Translations under genes and position numbers: made by a program
The notes under the pieces: model-generated
Seen by the model: only the letters and a program-made list of their open reading frames with translations
Told to the model about the DNA's origin: nothing
Database searches by the model: none
DNA from: Acidobacteriota bacterium
GTDB lineage: Bacteria; Acidobacteriota; Terriglobia; Acidiferrales; UBA7541
Assembly: GCA_027307115.1 (NCBI GenBank)
Contig: DAHUXN010000098.1
Location: forward strand, 1 to 40,602
Direction of reading: 5' to 3'
Length of the DNA: 40,602 nucleotides
In this document: piece after piece, positions 24,330 through 33,200 of the stretch
Position numbering within the stretch: position 1 is the stretch's first letter
How the letters are laid out: every line of letters begins with the position of its first letter

Positions 24330-25319
24330 ATGACGAGGACTGAAATCGCGGGCGGGCTGCATCGCATGACGCGCGAAGAACGCGTCCGCGCGGCGTTCTA
24401 CCGCGGCGGCGATTTGACGCTCGAGAATCCGCTGTATCTTCGCGCCGTGCGCGCACTAACCGACGAACTGCTGCGCGAAGATACGGAGGCTGCGGATTTG
24501 ACGGTCGAGGCGATGGAAATCGACGCGCGTCCTTGCACCGTGGAGATTCGCGCCAAGGAAGCAGGCGTGGTTGCAGGAGTTGCCGAGGCTGCGTGGATTT
24601 ACGAGCGCTCGCGGCAAAAGGCGACCGCGATTATCGATGACGGCAGCGATGTTTCGGCGGGTGATGTGATCTTGCGCATTACGGGTGACGCACGGAGTTT
24701 GCTGACTCTGGAGCGGACAGTGGTGAATCTAATGCAGCGGATGAGCGGCATCGCCACGGCCACGAAGAAACTGGTTGCGGCCGCCCAGCAAGCGTCGTCG
24801 ACGGCGCATGTCGTTGGCACGCGTAAAACGGCGTGGGGATTGCTGGATAAGCGCGCGATTCATTGTGGCGGGGGCGGGACGCACCGCCTGAACCTGGGCG
24901 ACGCGATTCTGATCAAGACAAATCATCTGCGGCTGGCATCCAATAAGATATTGGATGCGACGCTGCGGCGGGCGTGGGAGCGAAGGAAGTCGGCGGCGTT
25001 TTTCGAAGTCGAGGTGACGAGCGTGGAAGAGGCGCTCGAAGTGGCGCGAGTGCTTGACGAATTGCAGGCGTTGAACGATGCCTGTCCGTGCATTCTGATG
25101 CTCGATAATTTTTCCGCCACGGATGCGGGGCGCGCGGTGCAATCGCTGCGTGGCGCGGGCCTGCATGACGCGTTGCTCGTTGAAGCGAGCGGCAAAGTGT
25201 CAGATGAGTCGGTGGCGTCTTATGCGGCTGCCGGCGTGGACGCGATTTCCATCGGCGCGCTGACGCACTCCATGCGCGCGCTCGATTTGAGCGCGAAAAT
25301 TGTTCCCGGGGCGAGGTGA
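24330..25319 (+). CDS. nadC: Nicotinate-nucleotide pyrophosphorylase (carboxylating)
   Basis: The 329-residue protein converts quinolinate and PRPP to nicotinate mononucleotide, CO2 and PPi in de novo NAD synthesis. Family landmarks are the N-terminal LTDELLREDTEAADLTVEAM, the RTVVNLMQRMSGIATATKKL helix, GTRKTAWGLLDKRAIHCGGG, THRLNLGDAILIKTNHLRL, FFEVEVTSVEEALEVARVL, LMLDNFSATDAGRAVQSL, LLVEASGKVSDESVASYA and GVDAISIGALTHS. The usual KDNH is KTNH here. The protein is somewhat longer than typical (about 280-300), so the ATG at 24366 is a possible alternative start. The quinolinate synthase gene follows after 7 bp, clearly as an operon; no nadB is present in the window. Confidence 0.92.
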   Translation: MTRTEIAGGLHRMTREERVRAAFYRGGDLTLENPLYLRAVRALTDELLREDTEAADLTVEAMEIDARPCTVEIRAKEAGVVAGVAEAAWIYERSRQKATAIIDDGSDVSAGDVILRITGDARSLLTLERTVVNLMQRMSGIATATKKLVAAAQQASSTAHVVGTRKTAWGLLDKRAIHCGGGGTHRLNLGDAILIKTNHLRLASNKILDATLRRAWERRKSAAFFEVEVTSVEEALEVARVLDELQALNDACPCILMLDNFSATDAGRAVQSLRGAGLHDALLVEASGKVSDESVASYAAAGVDAISIGALTHSMRALDLSAKIVPGAR

Positions 25320-25326
25320 TTCGGGC

Positions 25327-26352
25327 GTGAGCGAAGCTGCAAATCCCATCCCGTTTGAGGCGCGCTATTCCGTGCCGCCTATCGAGTTAATCGAGGACTC
25401 GCCCGCGGAAGTCCGCCTGAAACAGGAGCGCATCGCGCGGCTGAAAGAAGAACGCAACGCCGTCATCTTGGCACATAACTATCAGCGCGATGAAGTACAG
25501 GAGATCGCTGATTTCGTCGGGGATTCGCTGGGACTTTCGCAGCAGGCCGCGGCGACGCCCGCGGACGTGATTGTTTTTTGCGGCGTGCACTTCATGGCGG
25601 AAACGGCGGCGATTTTGTGTCCGCAGAGGATTGTGCTGCTGCCGGATTTACGCGCGGGCTGCTCGCTGGCGGCGACAATCACCGCCGACGAGCTACGCGC
25701 ATGGAAGGCGCGGTATCCGGATGCCGTAGTGGTGGCGTACGTCAACACGTCCGCCGAGGTGAAAGCGGAGAGCGATTATTGCTGCACGTCGGCGAACGCA
25801 GCGAAAATCGTGCGCGCGATTCCGCCGGAACGTCCGATCTTGTTTATTCCCGACAAATTTTTGGCGGCCTTCGTGGCGCGCGAGACAGGACGGCCGAATA
25901 TCATCGCGTATCCCGGCTCCTGCCACGTGCACCGGGCGATACGGCCGGAGCAAGCGCTGAACATTATGAACGAATATCCGGACATCGAATTGCTGATTCA
26001 CCCGGAGTGCGGATGCGTCGCTTCGTGCATGGCGCGCGTCGCGGACGGCACGTTGCCGCGTTCGCGCACATTCTTTCTGTCGACCGAAGGCATGATGCGC
26101 CACATCGGCGAATCGAAAGCAGAAGAATTTGCCGTGGGCACCGAAGTGGGCATGCTGCACCGGTTGCGAAAGATGGCGCCGGATAAACTGTTTCGTCCCG
26201 TCAATCCCGAGGCGGTCTGCGAATTCATGAAAACCATCACGCTCGATCGGATTCTGCGCTCGCTCGAAATTCTCGAGCCGCAGATTTGCGTCCCGGAAGA
26301 AACCGCCCGCCGCGCGCGCCGCGCTATCGACCGCATGCTCGAAATCGTCTGA
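25327..26352 (+). CDS. nadA: Quinolinate synthase
   Basis: The 341-residue [4Fe-4S] enzyme condenses iminoaspartate with dihydroxyacetone phosphate to quinolinate. Motifs in order are AVILAHNYQRDEVQEIADFV, GDSLGLSQQAA, VFCGVHFMAETA, LPDLRAGCSLA, YVNTSAEVKAESDYCCTSAN, FIPDKFLA, YPGSCHVH, LIHPECGCV, STEGMMRHI, GTEVGMLHRL and CEFMKTITLDRIL. By position relative to E. coli NadA the cluster ligands should be Cys112 (AGCSL), Cys199 (GSCHVH) and Cys298 (VCEFMK). The GTG at 25327 follows GAGGTGA (25313-25319, overlapping the nadC stop) with a 7-nt spacer, which fixes the start and suggests coupling to nadC. Confidence 0.95.
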   Translation: MSEAANPIPFEARYSVPPIELIEDSPAEVRLKQERIARLKEERNAVILAHNYQRDEVQEIADFVGDSLGLSQQAAATPADVIVFCGVHFMAETAAILCPQRIVLLPDLRAGCSLAATITADELRAWKARYPDAVVVAYVNTSAEVKAESDYCCTSANAAKIVRAIPPERPILFIPDKFLAAFVARETGRPNIIAYPGSCHVHRAIRPEQALNIMNEYPDIELLIHPECGCVASCMARVADGTLPRSRTFFLSTEGMMRHIGESKAEEFAVGTEVGMLHRLRKMAPDKLFRPVNPEAVCEFMKTITLDRILRSLEILEPQICVPEETARRARRAIDRMLEIV

Positions 26353-26424
26353 CGCCGCTGCAAATCGCAATTTCATAAAATCCGCACTTCTCTCGTTTCC
26401 CCTGGTGGCCTAGAATCGGCGTCT

Positions 26425-26445
26425 CGCATACATTTCCCGTATGCG
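26425..26445. promoter_or_regulatory. Inverted repeat in the 5' leader of the first acetamidase-fold gene
   Basis: CGCATAC (26425-26431) and GTATGCG (26439-26445) are perfectly complementary around a 7-nt spacer. The repeat lies just after a -10-like TAGAAT (26411-26416) and 7 nt before the Shine-Dalgarno GGAGG, so it would fall at or just after the transcription start. An operator or a leader hairpin are both possible. Confidence 0.4.
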
Positions 26446-26463
26446 CGCGATCGGAGGATTCGG

Positions 26464-27504
26464 ATGGGAATTGCGAAACAGTGCGGCGTGATGCTGCTGG
26501 CAATAATCGGGCTGACGATGCTCGGGGCTCGAGCGGGCGCGCAAACGGCGACTCACTCGGCGCATGTGGTGAAATACCGCGCCACGAATGACAACGTGAA
26601 GTATGACTACTGCGTGGCGCCCGCGGTTGCGCACGTCCACTCGGGCGACATCATCGAGGCGAACACGCTCGACTGCTTTGGCGACGCGATCCAGCATCCC
26701 GGAGACACGCTGGCAATGGCGAAGGGCGATAATCCGCTGACAGGTCCGTTTTACATTGACGGCGCGGAGCCTGGCGACACGCTGGCGATACGTTTTCTTT
26801 CGCTCGAAGTGAACGGCAAACAGGGAATCGGTGCGCTCGCTCCAGGATTTGGCGCGCTGAACCCGACCGATTTTACGCCGATGATCAATCAACCGCTGCC
26901 CGAGCGCATCTGGTTCTATCCCATCGATCCGGTGACAAATACCGCAACGTTCAAGGCGGACGATTCGGGTTTCACAACGAAAATTCCGCTGCATCCGTTT
27001 CTCGGCTGCATTGGCGTGGCGCCCGCGGGCGGCGAATCGCGCAGCTCGGTCGTTCCCGCGGATTTCGGCGGCAATATGGACTCGCCCGAGGCGAGCGTGG
27101 GCAACACGCTTTATTTGCCGGTCAACGTGGCGGGCGCGCTGCTTTATTTTGGCGATGGGCACGCGGCCATGGGTGACGGCGAAGTGGCGGGTACGGCGAT
27201 TGAAGTTCCGCTGCGCGTGCGCCTGGAAGTGCGCGTGATTAAGGGTTGGAAGATCGCGTGGCCGCGGTTTGAGAATGAGCATGAACTGATGGCCGCGGGC
27301 ATCACGCGCCCGCTCGACGATTCGCTGCGCATCGCTTTCGCGCAGCTTGTCGATTGGATTCATCAGGATTATGGTCTGAGCAATTTGGATGCGTACGAAT
27401 TGCTGTCGAAAGTGGCGCGTATCCGGCTGGCGGAAATGGTGGATCCGAATTACGTGGTGATTGCGAAAATCGACAAGAAGTTTTTGCCGCCAAAGAAAAG
27501 ATGA
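26464..27504 (+). CDS. Secreted acetamidase/formamidase-family protein, first paralogue
   Basis: The 346-residue protein starts at an ATG behind GGAGG. The N-terminal MGIAKQCGVMLLAIIGLTML and ARAGAQ form a Sec signal peptide, unusual for a family that is mostly cytoplasmic. Family motifs are HVHSGDIIEANTLDCFGDAI, GPFYIDGAEPGDTLAIRFLS, KIPLHPFLGCIGVAPAGG, FGGNMDSPEASVGNTLYLPV and LLYFGDGHAAMGDGEVAGTA. In known members these segments bind the active-site metal and hydrolyse formamide or short amides to ammonia and acid. A periplasmic amide hydrolase is the best guess; the substrate is unknown. The stop overlaps the ATG of the zinc-ribbon protein (ATGA). A paralogue lies at 28354-29415 on the opposite strand. 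Confidence 0.9.
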   Translation: MGIAKQCGVMLLAIIGLTMLGARAGAQTATHSAHVVKYRATNDNVKYDYCVAPAVAHVHSGDIIEANTLDCFGDAIQHPGDTLAMAKGDNPLTGPFYIDGAEPGDTLAIRFLSLEVNGKQGIGALAPGFGALNPTDFTPMINQPLPERIWFYPIDPVTNTATFKADDSGFTTKIPLHPFLGCIGVAPAGGESRSSVVPADFGGNMDSPEASVGNTLYLPVNVAGALLYFGDGHAAMGDGEVAGTAIEVPLRVRLEVRVIKGWKIAWPRFENEHELMAAGITRPLDDSLRIAFAQLVDWIHQDYGLSNLDAYELLSKVARIRLAEMVDPNYVVIAKIDKKFLPPKKR

Positions 27505-27869
27505 TGACGACGCACGAGCCCGACCGGCAGGCGCGTTATGACCGCGAATGGAGAAGATTTCGGCGTTTGCGCGCCGCTTTTTGGATGCTCTTCACGGGAT
27601 TATTTCCCATTTTATTTTTCGGCGCGGGGATCAAGCATCTTTTGGGCTTGAGTACGGGCGGATTTGTAGAACTGCTGCTGGCGTACATGGCAATGGTTTG
27701 GGTGACTGGTTATAACGTGAGCGGCTTTCCATGTCCGCGCTGCGGACGTGTATTCGCGGGCAAGCGCTGGTTCGGGCTGGTCTCGACGGCGCAGTACTGC
27801 AATTTTTGCAAACTTCCGTTGTGGGGCGGCTGCGGCGACACAAAGTTACCGGGAACGCAGATCTCCTAG
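27501..27869 (+). CDS. Small membrane protein with a C-terminal zinc ribbon
   Basis: The protein has 122 residues. Its ATG overlaps the stop of the acetamidase-fold gene by four bases, so it is very probably co-translated. A basic, Arg-rich N terminus (YDREWRRFRRLRA) precedes two membrane helices (about residues 27-48 and 53-72). A short C-terminal domain has C78-P-R-C81-G and C100-N-F-C103, a classic CxxC...CxxC zinc-binding pair, with one more Cys at 111. I do not recognise the family. The tight coupling suggests a partner role for the secreted amidase-like protein, perhaps in the membrane, but nothing shows this directly. Confidence 0.75.
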   Translation: MMTTHEPDRQARYDREWRRFRRLRAAFWMLFTGLFPILFFGAGIKHLLGLSTGGFVELLLAYMAMVWVTGYNVSGFPCPRCGRVFAGKRWFGLVSTAQYCNFCKLPLWGGCGDTKLPGTQIS

Positions 27870-27992
27870 CGCGCATCAATTAATACGCATCAATGGGAAT
27901 GGCATTTCGCGGCGCAATGCACCGCGCGAGGGAACGAGGCTTTGCTTGCATGGAGCAGCGAGTTCCGATAGCGTGCGGTTCACGAGGTTTCC

Positions 27993-28328
27993 TTGGTAAT
28001 CAGGATTCGCAAGTCCGGCGCGACGACGATTCTCGATCTCAATGGCCCGCTCATGGTGGGCGACAGTGAACTCGCGTTTCGAACCAAGATCCAGGAGTTA
28101 CTCCAGGAAGGCTCCCGGAAGCTCGCCATTAATCTGGCGGGCGTGAGCGAGATGGATAGCTGGGGACTCGGCGCCTTGGTGCGCCATTGTTCGCAGGTCA
28201 GGCGGGCGGGGGGACGTTGCATTTTCTTCGCGCCAACGGAGCGCGTTCTCCACCTTCTGGAAACGACTCATCTCGGTTTGGTGCTCGATATGGCGGAGAG
28301 CGAAGCCGAAGCTGTCTCTCGCGCCTGA
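27993..28328 (+). CDS. STAS-domain protein, anti-sigma factor antagonist type
   Basis: The protein has 111 residues from a TTG at 27993, preceded by CGAGG with a short spacer. The single STAS domain has TTILDLNGPLMVGDSELAF, then KLAINLAGVSEMDSWGLGAL with Ser in the helix-capping DSWGLGAL position where SpoIIAA-type antagonists are phosphorylated. CIFFAPTERVLHLLETTHL closes the fold. Such proteins release sigma factors or other targets from anti-sigma kinases when unphosphorylated. No anti-sigma kinase or phosphatase gene is nearby, so the partner lies elsewhere. The gene stands alone and is convergent with the second acetamidase-fold gene (25-bp gap). Confidence 0.85.
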   Translation: MVIRIRKSGATTILDLNGPLMVGDSELAFRTKIQELLQEGSRKLAINLAGVSEMDSWGLGALVRHCSQVRRAGGRCIFFAPTERVLHLLETTHLGLVLDMAESEAEAVSRA

Positions 28329-28353
28329 ATCAGCTCCGCAAGAGCCCGCGATC

Positions 28354-29415
28354 TTATTTGGACACACTTGGAACAAAGATCTTCTTTGGCAGCATCATGC
28401 TGACGACCTTATTGCCGTCCACCAGCTCACTGATGTGCAAATCGCCGGCGACACTGGAAAGCATATAAGCGTCGTCGCGCGAAAGATGTTTGTCGTGCAT
28501 CAGGAAATCAATCATTTCGTGGACGGCCATCTTCGTAGCGTCGTTGAGATCTTCATGGATGCCCATTGTCATGTAATAGTTTGGCGTTTCGGCGCGCGGC
28601 CAAAGCAGATGCATATCTTTTCTGTCGATGAGCTGAAACGTGCCGATGAGTGAAGTTTCCATCGCGGTGATGTCTACTTCGCCGTCGCCCTGTCCCGCGT
28701 GGCCGTCTCCGGCCCAGAAGAGCGCGCCTTCGGCGTTCACGGGAATGTAAAGCGTCGTGCCGGCGACGAGGTACTTATTGTCCAAATTGCCCGCGTGCAT
28801 CCACGGCGGCGCGCTGCTGATGCGTCCGGCGGCGGGCGGCGGGGCGTCTCCCAAGCTGCCGAAAAAAGGATGAAGCGGAATCTCAATTCCATCGGCGAAA
28901 TGCGCGACCATCCGCTGCGCGTCGAGAGGAATAATTTTCATTCGTCCGTAAGGATAATCGTTCGGAAGAAATCCGCGCCCGGGCCCGAAGGCGTTGTAGG
29001 CATACGGAATGGCGAGACGAATGGATTGGATGCGCACTTCCAGAACGTCGCCCGGTTCAGCGCCGTCCACGTAGACGGGACCCGTGAGGATATGACCGCC
29101 GGGGCCTTTGTCTTTCACCTGATCAAAAATGTCGCGCAGGGACTGTTCGACCTGATCAGCGGGAACGCCGGCTCCCTGCAAAGCCTTGGGGCTGGAAGTG
29201 ATCAGCGTTTGTATCTCGACCGTGTCGCCGGAATGAATGCGGAGAACAGGCGGAGCGCTGGCGGCGTAGAAGCCCCAGGAGATTGTCTTCGGCGTAGGCT
29301 TGAGTTGAAAGGTGTTGTGGCTTGTAGTTGAAGAAGGCGACGGCTGTTGCGCATTCGCACCGGCAAAACAGAGGATCGTAACACTCAATAATGTTGCGAT
29401 GGCCAGTCTCTTCAT
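28354..29415 (-). CDS. Secreted acetamidase/formamidase-family protein, second paralogue
   Basis: The protein has 353 residues. The ATG at 29415 follows GGGGAGGAAAC, an excellent ribosome-binding site, and opens a Sec signal peptide (MKRLAIATLLSVTILCFAGA, cleavage near NAQQ). It shares the family blocks with the paralogue at 26464: LRIHSGDTVEIQTL, LTGPVYVDGAEPGDVLEVRI, EIPLHPFFGSLGDAPP, AGNLDNKYLVAGTTLYIPV and ALFWAGDGHAGQGDGEVDIT. It has an extra insert (PYAYNAFGPGRGFLPNDYPY) and lacks the Cys-rich features of the first. The two are clearly diverged rather than recent copies. The predicted role is a periplasmic hydrolase of amides or similar compounds; the substrate is unknown. Confidence 0.9.
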   Translation of the reverse strand: MKRLAIATLLSVTILCFAGANAQQPSPSSTTSHNTFQLKPTPKTISWGFYAASAPPVLRIHSGDTVEIQTLITSSPKALQGAGVPADQVEQSLRDIFDQVKDKGPGGHILTGPVYVDGAEPGDVLEVRIQSIRLAIPYAYNAFGPGRGFLPNDYPYGRMKIIPLDAQRMVAHFADGIEIPLHPFFGSLGDAPPPAAGRISSAPPWMHAGNLDNKYLVAGTTLYIPVNAEGALFWAGDGHAGQGDGEVDITAMETSLIGTFQLIDRKDMHLLWPRAETPNYYMTMGIHEDLNDATKMAVHEMIDFLMHDKHLSRDDAYMLSSVAGDLHISELVDGNKVVSMMLPKKIFVPSVSK

Positions 29416-29508
29416 TTTTTTTGTTTCCTCCCCTGCGGAATTCCGGCTCGTTAAGCTTGCGTTCAAGCGATTCGCGAACTGACGGCGGAGTCTAGCACAG
29501 CGAATGGA

Positions 29509-29519
29509 GAGTAGTACTC
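29509..29519. promoter_or_regulatory. Short palindrome between the second amidase-like gene and yfiR
   Basis: GAGTA and TACTC flank a single G (GAGTAGTACTC) in the 262-bp divergent region. The form resembles sites bound by NarL/LuxR-type response regulators, but no such gene is in the window. It may be a shared operator or chance. Confidence 0.3.
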
Positions 29520-29677
29520 CGGCGTTTCGATCCGGCACAGCGGTTGAGACTGGCACAGGGAAACCGGAACCAGCAACGCCAACAACCGGGGCGCGCGACG
29601 CAATGTTGTGATTGCAGGAGCGTTGTATCGGGCTGCCTGGGACGGTTTGGCCCCCTTCCTGCTGATTTCTATCCGTG

Positions 29678-30262
29678 ATGCGTTATGTGCAAACCATTTC
29701 CCGGCTTCTGCTGTTGGGAGCAATTACGTGCGGGCTGGTGGGACGTTCCTTGCCCGGAGAGGCGCAGAGTCGGGCAAATTATCGAACAGAAGCGGAGGAC
29801 TTGCGCAATTTTGCGGAGTTCGTGGACTGGCCGTCTTCGGCGAATGCTGGAAAAGGTACGGCGAAGACAAGCATCAATTTTTGCGTGTTGGGCCAGGACC
29901 CATTTGGAAATTCATTGGATGCATCAATCTTGGGCCACCCGATCGGTGATCGGCCGACCACAGTGGTCCGCGGCAAACGGCTGGAGGATTTGGGCGCGTG
30001 TGACGTCCTGTTTGTCAGTCCTTCGGAAGCGAAACGACAATCCAAAATTCTGACTCGATTGAACCACTCGGCGGTGTTGACGGTTGGGGAGACGACGGAT
30101 TTCGCGGCGGGCGGCGGCATTATCCAGTTCGTTTCGGAGGGCGACCGCGTCAGCTTTTTGATCAATGTGGATGCGGCTGGCCGGGCGGGCTTGAAAATTC
30201 GAGCCGCTTTGCTTGCACTGGCGAAGGTAATTCACGATGGCAACAGAAAGCGCGGCGGATAG
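29678..30262 (+). CDS. YfiR-like periplasmic regulator (DUF4154)
   Basis: The protein has 194 residues from the ATG at 29678; a GTG three bases earlier is equally possible. A signal peptide (MRYVQTISRLLLLGAITCGL) is followed by EDLRNFAEFVDWPSSAN, the YfiR family opening in which F-(AE)-FV-W-P recurs. INFCVLGQDPFGNSL, VRGKRLEDLGACDVLFVSPS, SAVLTVGETTDFAAGGGIIQ and DRVSFLINVDAAGRAGLKI follow, all typical. In Pseudomonas YfiR binds the periplasmic domain of the cyclase YfiN and keeps it off. Here the next gene, overlapping by 26 bp, encodes a hybrid kinase with a similar sensor domain, so this protein is probably its periplasmic regulator. Confidence 0.85.
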   Translation: MRYVQTISRLLLLGAITCGLVGRSLPGEAQSRANYRTEAEDLRNFAEFVDWPSSANAGKGTAKTSINFCVLGQDPFGNSLDASILGHPIGDRPTTVVRGKRLEDLGACDVLFVSPSEAKRQSKILTRLNHSAVLTVGETTDFAAGGGIIQFVSEGDRVSFLINVDAAGRAGLKIRAALLALAKVIHDGNRKRGG

Positions 30263-33200
30263 GATGCCTGCGGCTCCCAAGCATCAGTCCATTCGCGGCA
30301 AACTGACGCGCATCATCCTGATTTCCTGCGGGCTGGCGGTGGTGTCCGCGTGCGCGATTTTCGCCACATACGATATTCACATGGTCCGCCAGTCCCGGCT
30401 TCGCACCGCCACGACGCTTGCGGAAATCACCGGGACGAATTCCGAAGCGGCCTTGACCTTCGGCGACGAACAAGCGGCAAAGGAGATTCTGCGATCACTG
30501 CGGGCCGACAAACAGGTGACGCACGCAGCACTGTACATGCACAACGGGAAGATCCTCGCAGTCTACAGCCGCGACCTGACCAACGGCGCTTTTACGCCCC
30601 CGCCGATCGAAGCGGACGGTGCGCGTTTTACGGCCAGCAAGATTGTCGCGTTTCACACGATTGAACTGGAAGGCAAGCCCGCCGGAATAATTTACCTTGA
30701 ATCTGATTTGAGCACGATCGTGGCGCGCCAGGAACGCCTTGCCGCGATGGTAGGGTTAGCGCTGCTTGTTTCGCTCCTTCTGGCAGGGCTGGTGGGATCG
30801 CGGCTGCAAAGTTCAATTTCCGAGCCAATTCTGGAGCTAGCGCGCACCGCGTTTGCGATAGCCGTCGACAAGGATTACTCGGTGCGCATGGAGTCGAAAA
30901 CCGGAGATGAAATTGGCTTTCTTTATGAACAGTTCAACGCAATGCTGGGGCGAATTCAAGACCGCGACATCGAACTGGAACGAGGCCGCGCTGAACTTGA
31001 GCAGCGAGTGGCCGAACGCACAGCTTACCTAAACACGCTCATCGAAACCAGTCCACTGGGCATCGTCGCGGGTGATCCGAACGGTCTTATCAAGATTTGT
31101 AATTCCGCTTTCGAACGTTTGTTTCAATGTGTTCGAGCGGAAGTGACCGGTGTGAGTTTGGCCTCATTGGTAACGCCTGCCGAGAGAACTGAAGAGTCAG
31201 CAGGATTTGCGCGCCGACTGGCGGCAGGAGAGACGGTTCACGCGACGACGCAACGCCGCCGCAGAGACGGAACGCTCGTGGACGTCGAGTTGTATTGCGG
31301 ACCTTTGCACGCAGGGGGTGGACACTCGGGCTTCCTGGTTTTGTATCAGGACATTACTGAACGGAAGCGGGCAGAGGAGGAGCTGGCGGAGCGCACGGCT
31401 TACCTTAACACGCTGATCGAAGCAAGTCCGCTGGGCATCGTAGCGGTTGATACGGAAGGCCGGATCAAGATGTGTAATTCCGCTTTTGAAAGGCTGTTTC
31501 AATACGTTCGAACGAAGGTGACCGGCATGGACCTGAATTCGTTGGTCACGCCTGCGGAAAGCAGTGAAGAGTCGGCCGAATTTGCCCATCGCCGCCAGAT
31601 TGGGGAGACCGTTCAGGCGACAACACAACGCCGGAGGAACGACGGCATGCTGCTCGACGTGGAATTGTATGGCGTTCCGATGCGCGTGGGTGGAGAAGAA
31701 GTCGGAACATTGGTTATTTACCACGATATCAGCGAGCGAAAGAAGGCAGATGAAGCATTGCGAAAGGCAAAGGAGCAAGCCGAGGAGGCGAACCGGGCCA
31801 AGAGCGAGTTCCTCGCCAATATGAGCCATGAGATACGCACGCCGATGAATGGAATTCTGGGTATGACCCAGCTCACGCTGGAGACGAAACTGAACGACGA
31901 ACAGCGGGAGTATCTTGGCATGGTGAAATCATCGGCGGACTCGCTATTGACGCTGCTGAACGACATTCTGGATTTTTCCAAAATCGAGGCGGGCAAGCTC
32001 GATCTGGATTTGTCGCCCTTTGCCCTGCGCGAAAGCCTGGGAGAAGCGCTGAAAGCGCTGGGGCATTTGGCGCACAGAAAAGGCGTGGAACTCGCGTGTC
32101 ACGTGGACGCACGAGTGCCAACATGGCTGGTGGGCGACAGTGGACGTTTGCGTCAGATACTCGTGAATCTGGTGATGAACGCCATCAAGTTCACGGAACG
32201 CGGCGAGGTAGTCGTGTCCGTAAAGGTGGAAAGCGAGACACCGCAGGAAGTTGAGTTACATTTCAGCGTGCGCGATACGGGAATCGGAGTCCCCGTCGAG
32301 AAGCGGGAACTGATTTTTGCGGCATTCACGCAGGCGGACAGTTCGACGACACGGAAATATGGTGGCACGGGACTGGGTCTGACGATTTCGCAAGCTCTGG
32401 TGAGAATGATGAACGGCAGCATCTCAGTGGAAAGCGAGCCGGGGCAGGGCAGCATCTTTCATTTCACCGCGCGGCTCAAGGTCCCTCAGGCGAGCTTTAT
32501 TCCACCGGCGGTGGTCGAGCCGGCCGCGCTGCGCGGGATTCGCGCGCTGGTAGTGGACGACAATCAGACGAATCGGTTAATCCTGACGGAGCTATTGACC
32601 CAATGGGGCATGGCGCCCGAGCAAGCGGCGTCTGGCGAAGAAGCACTGAAGTTGCTGGCGAACGAGGGCCGCGGAAGCGCTCCGTTCCGCCTCGCGCTAA
32701 TTGATGCCGACATGCCCGAGATGGACGGATTTGCCTTGGCCGCGCGCGTCAAGGCTACGCACGATGCTTCCTCATTGAGCACGTTCATGCTCAGCTCGGC
32801 GATGCAATCGGGCGACATCGCGCGTAGTCACGAAGCCGGGCTGTCGGGCTTTCTCACGAAGCCGGTGCAACCTTCGGAATTGCTGGACGCGATCCTGGGG
32901 GGGATGAGCAGCACAGAGAAAGTGATTCCGAATACATCGGATATTCAATCAGCACAGCAAATCCCAATCTCGAATCGTGGAAACGGCATGCGCATATTGC
33001 TTGCGGAAGACAACGTGGTGAACCGTCAACTGGCGGCGCGACTGCTCGAAAAACGAGGGTATACGGTGGTGATCGCGAAGAATGGAATCGAGGCGCTGGC
33101 GGCCGTGGAGCGCGAAGAGATTGACATGGTTCTGATGGACGTGCAGATGCCGGAAATGGACGGTCTCGAAGCCATCCGCGTGATTCGGTCGAACGAAAAA

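Noticed and set aside
26410-27363. Minus-strand frame (317 aa) opposite the first amidase-like gene
   Set aside because: It is a shadow of a gene with clear acetamidase motifs; its sequence is Arg/His-rich low-information.
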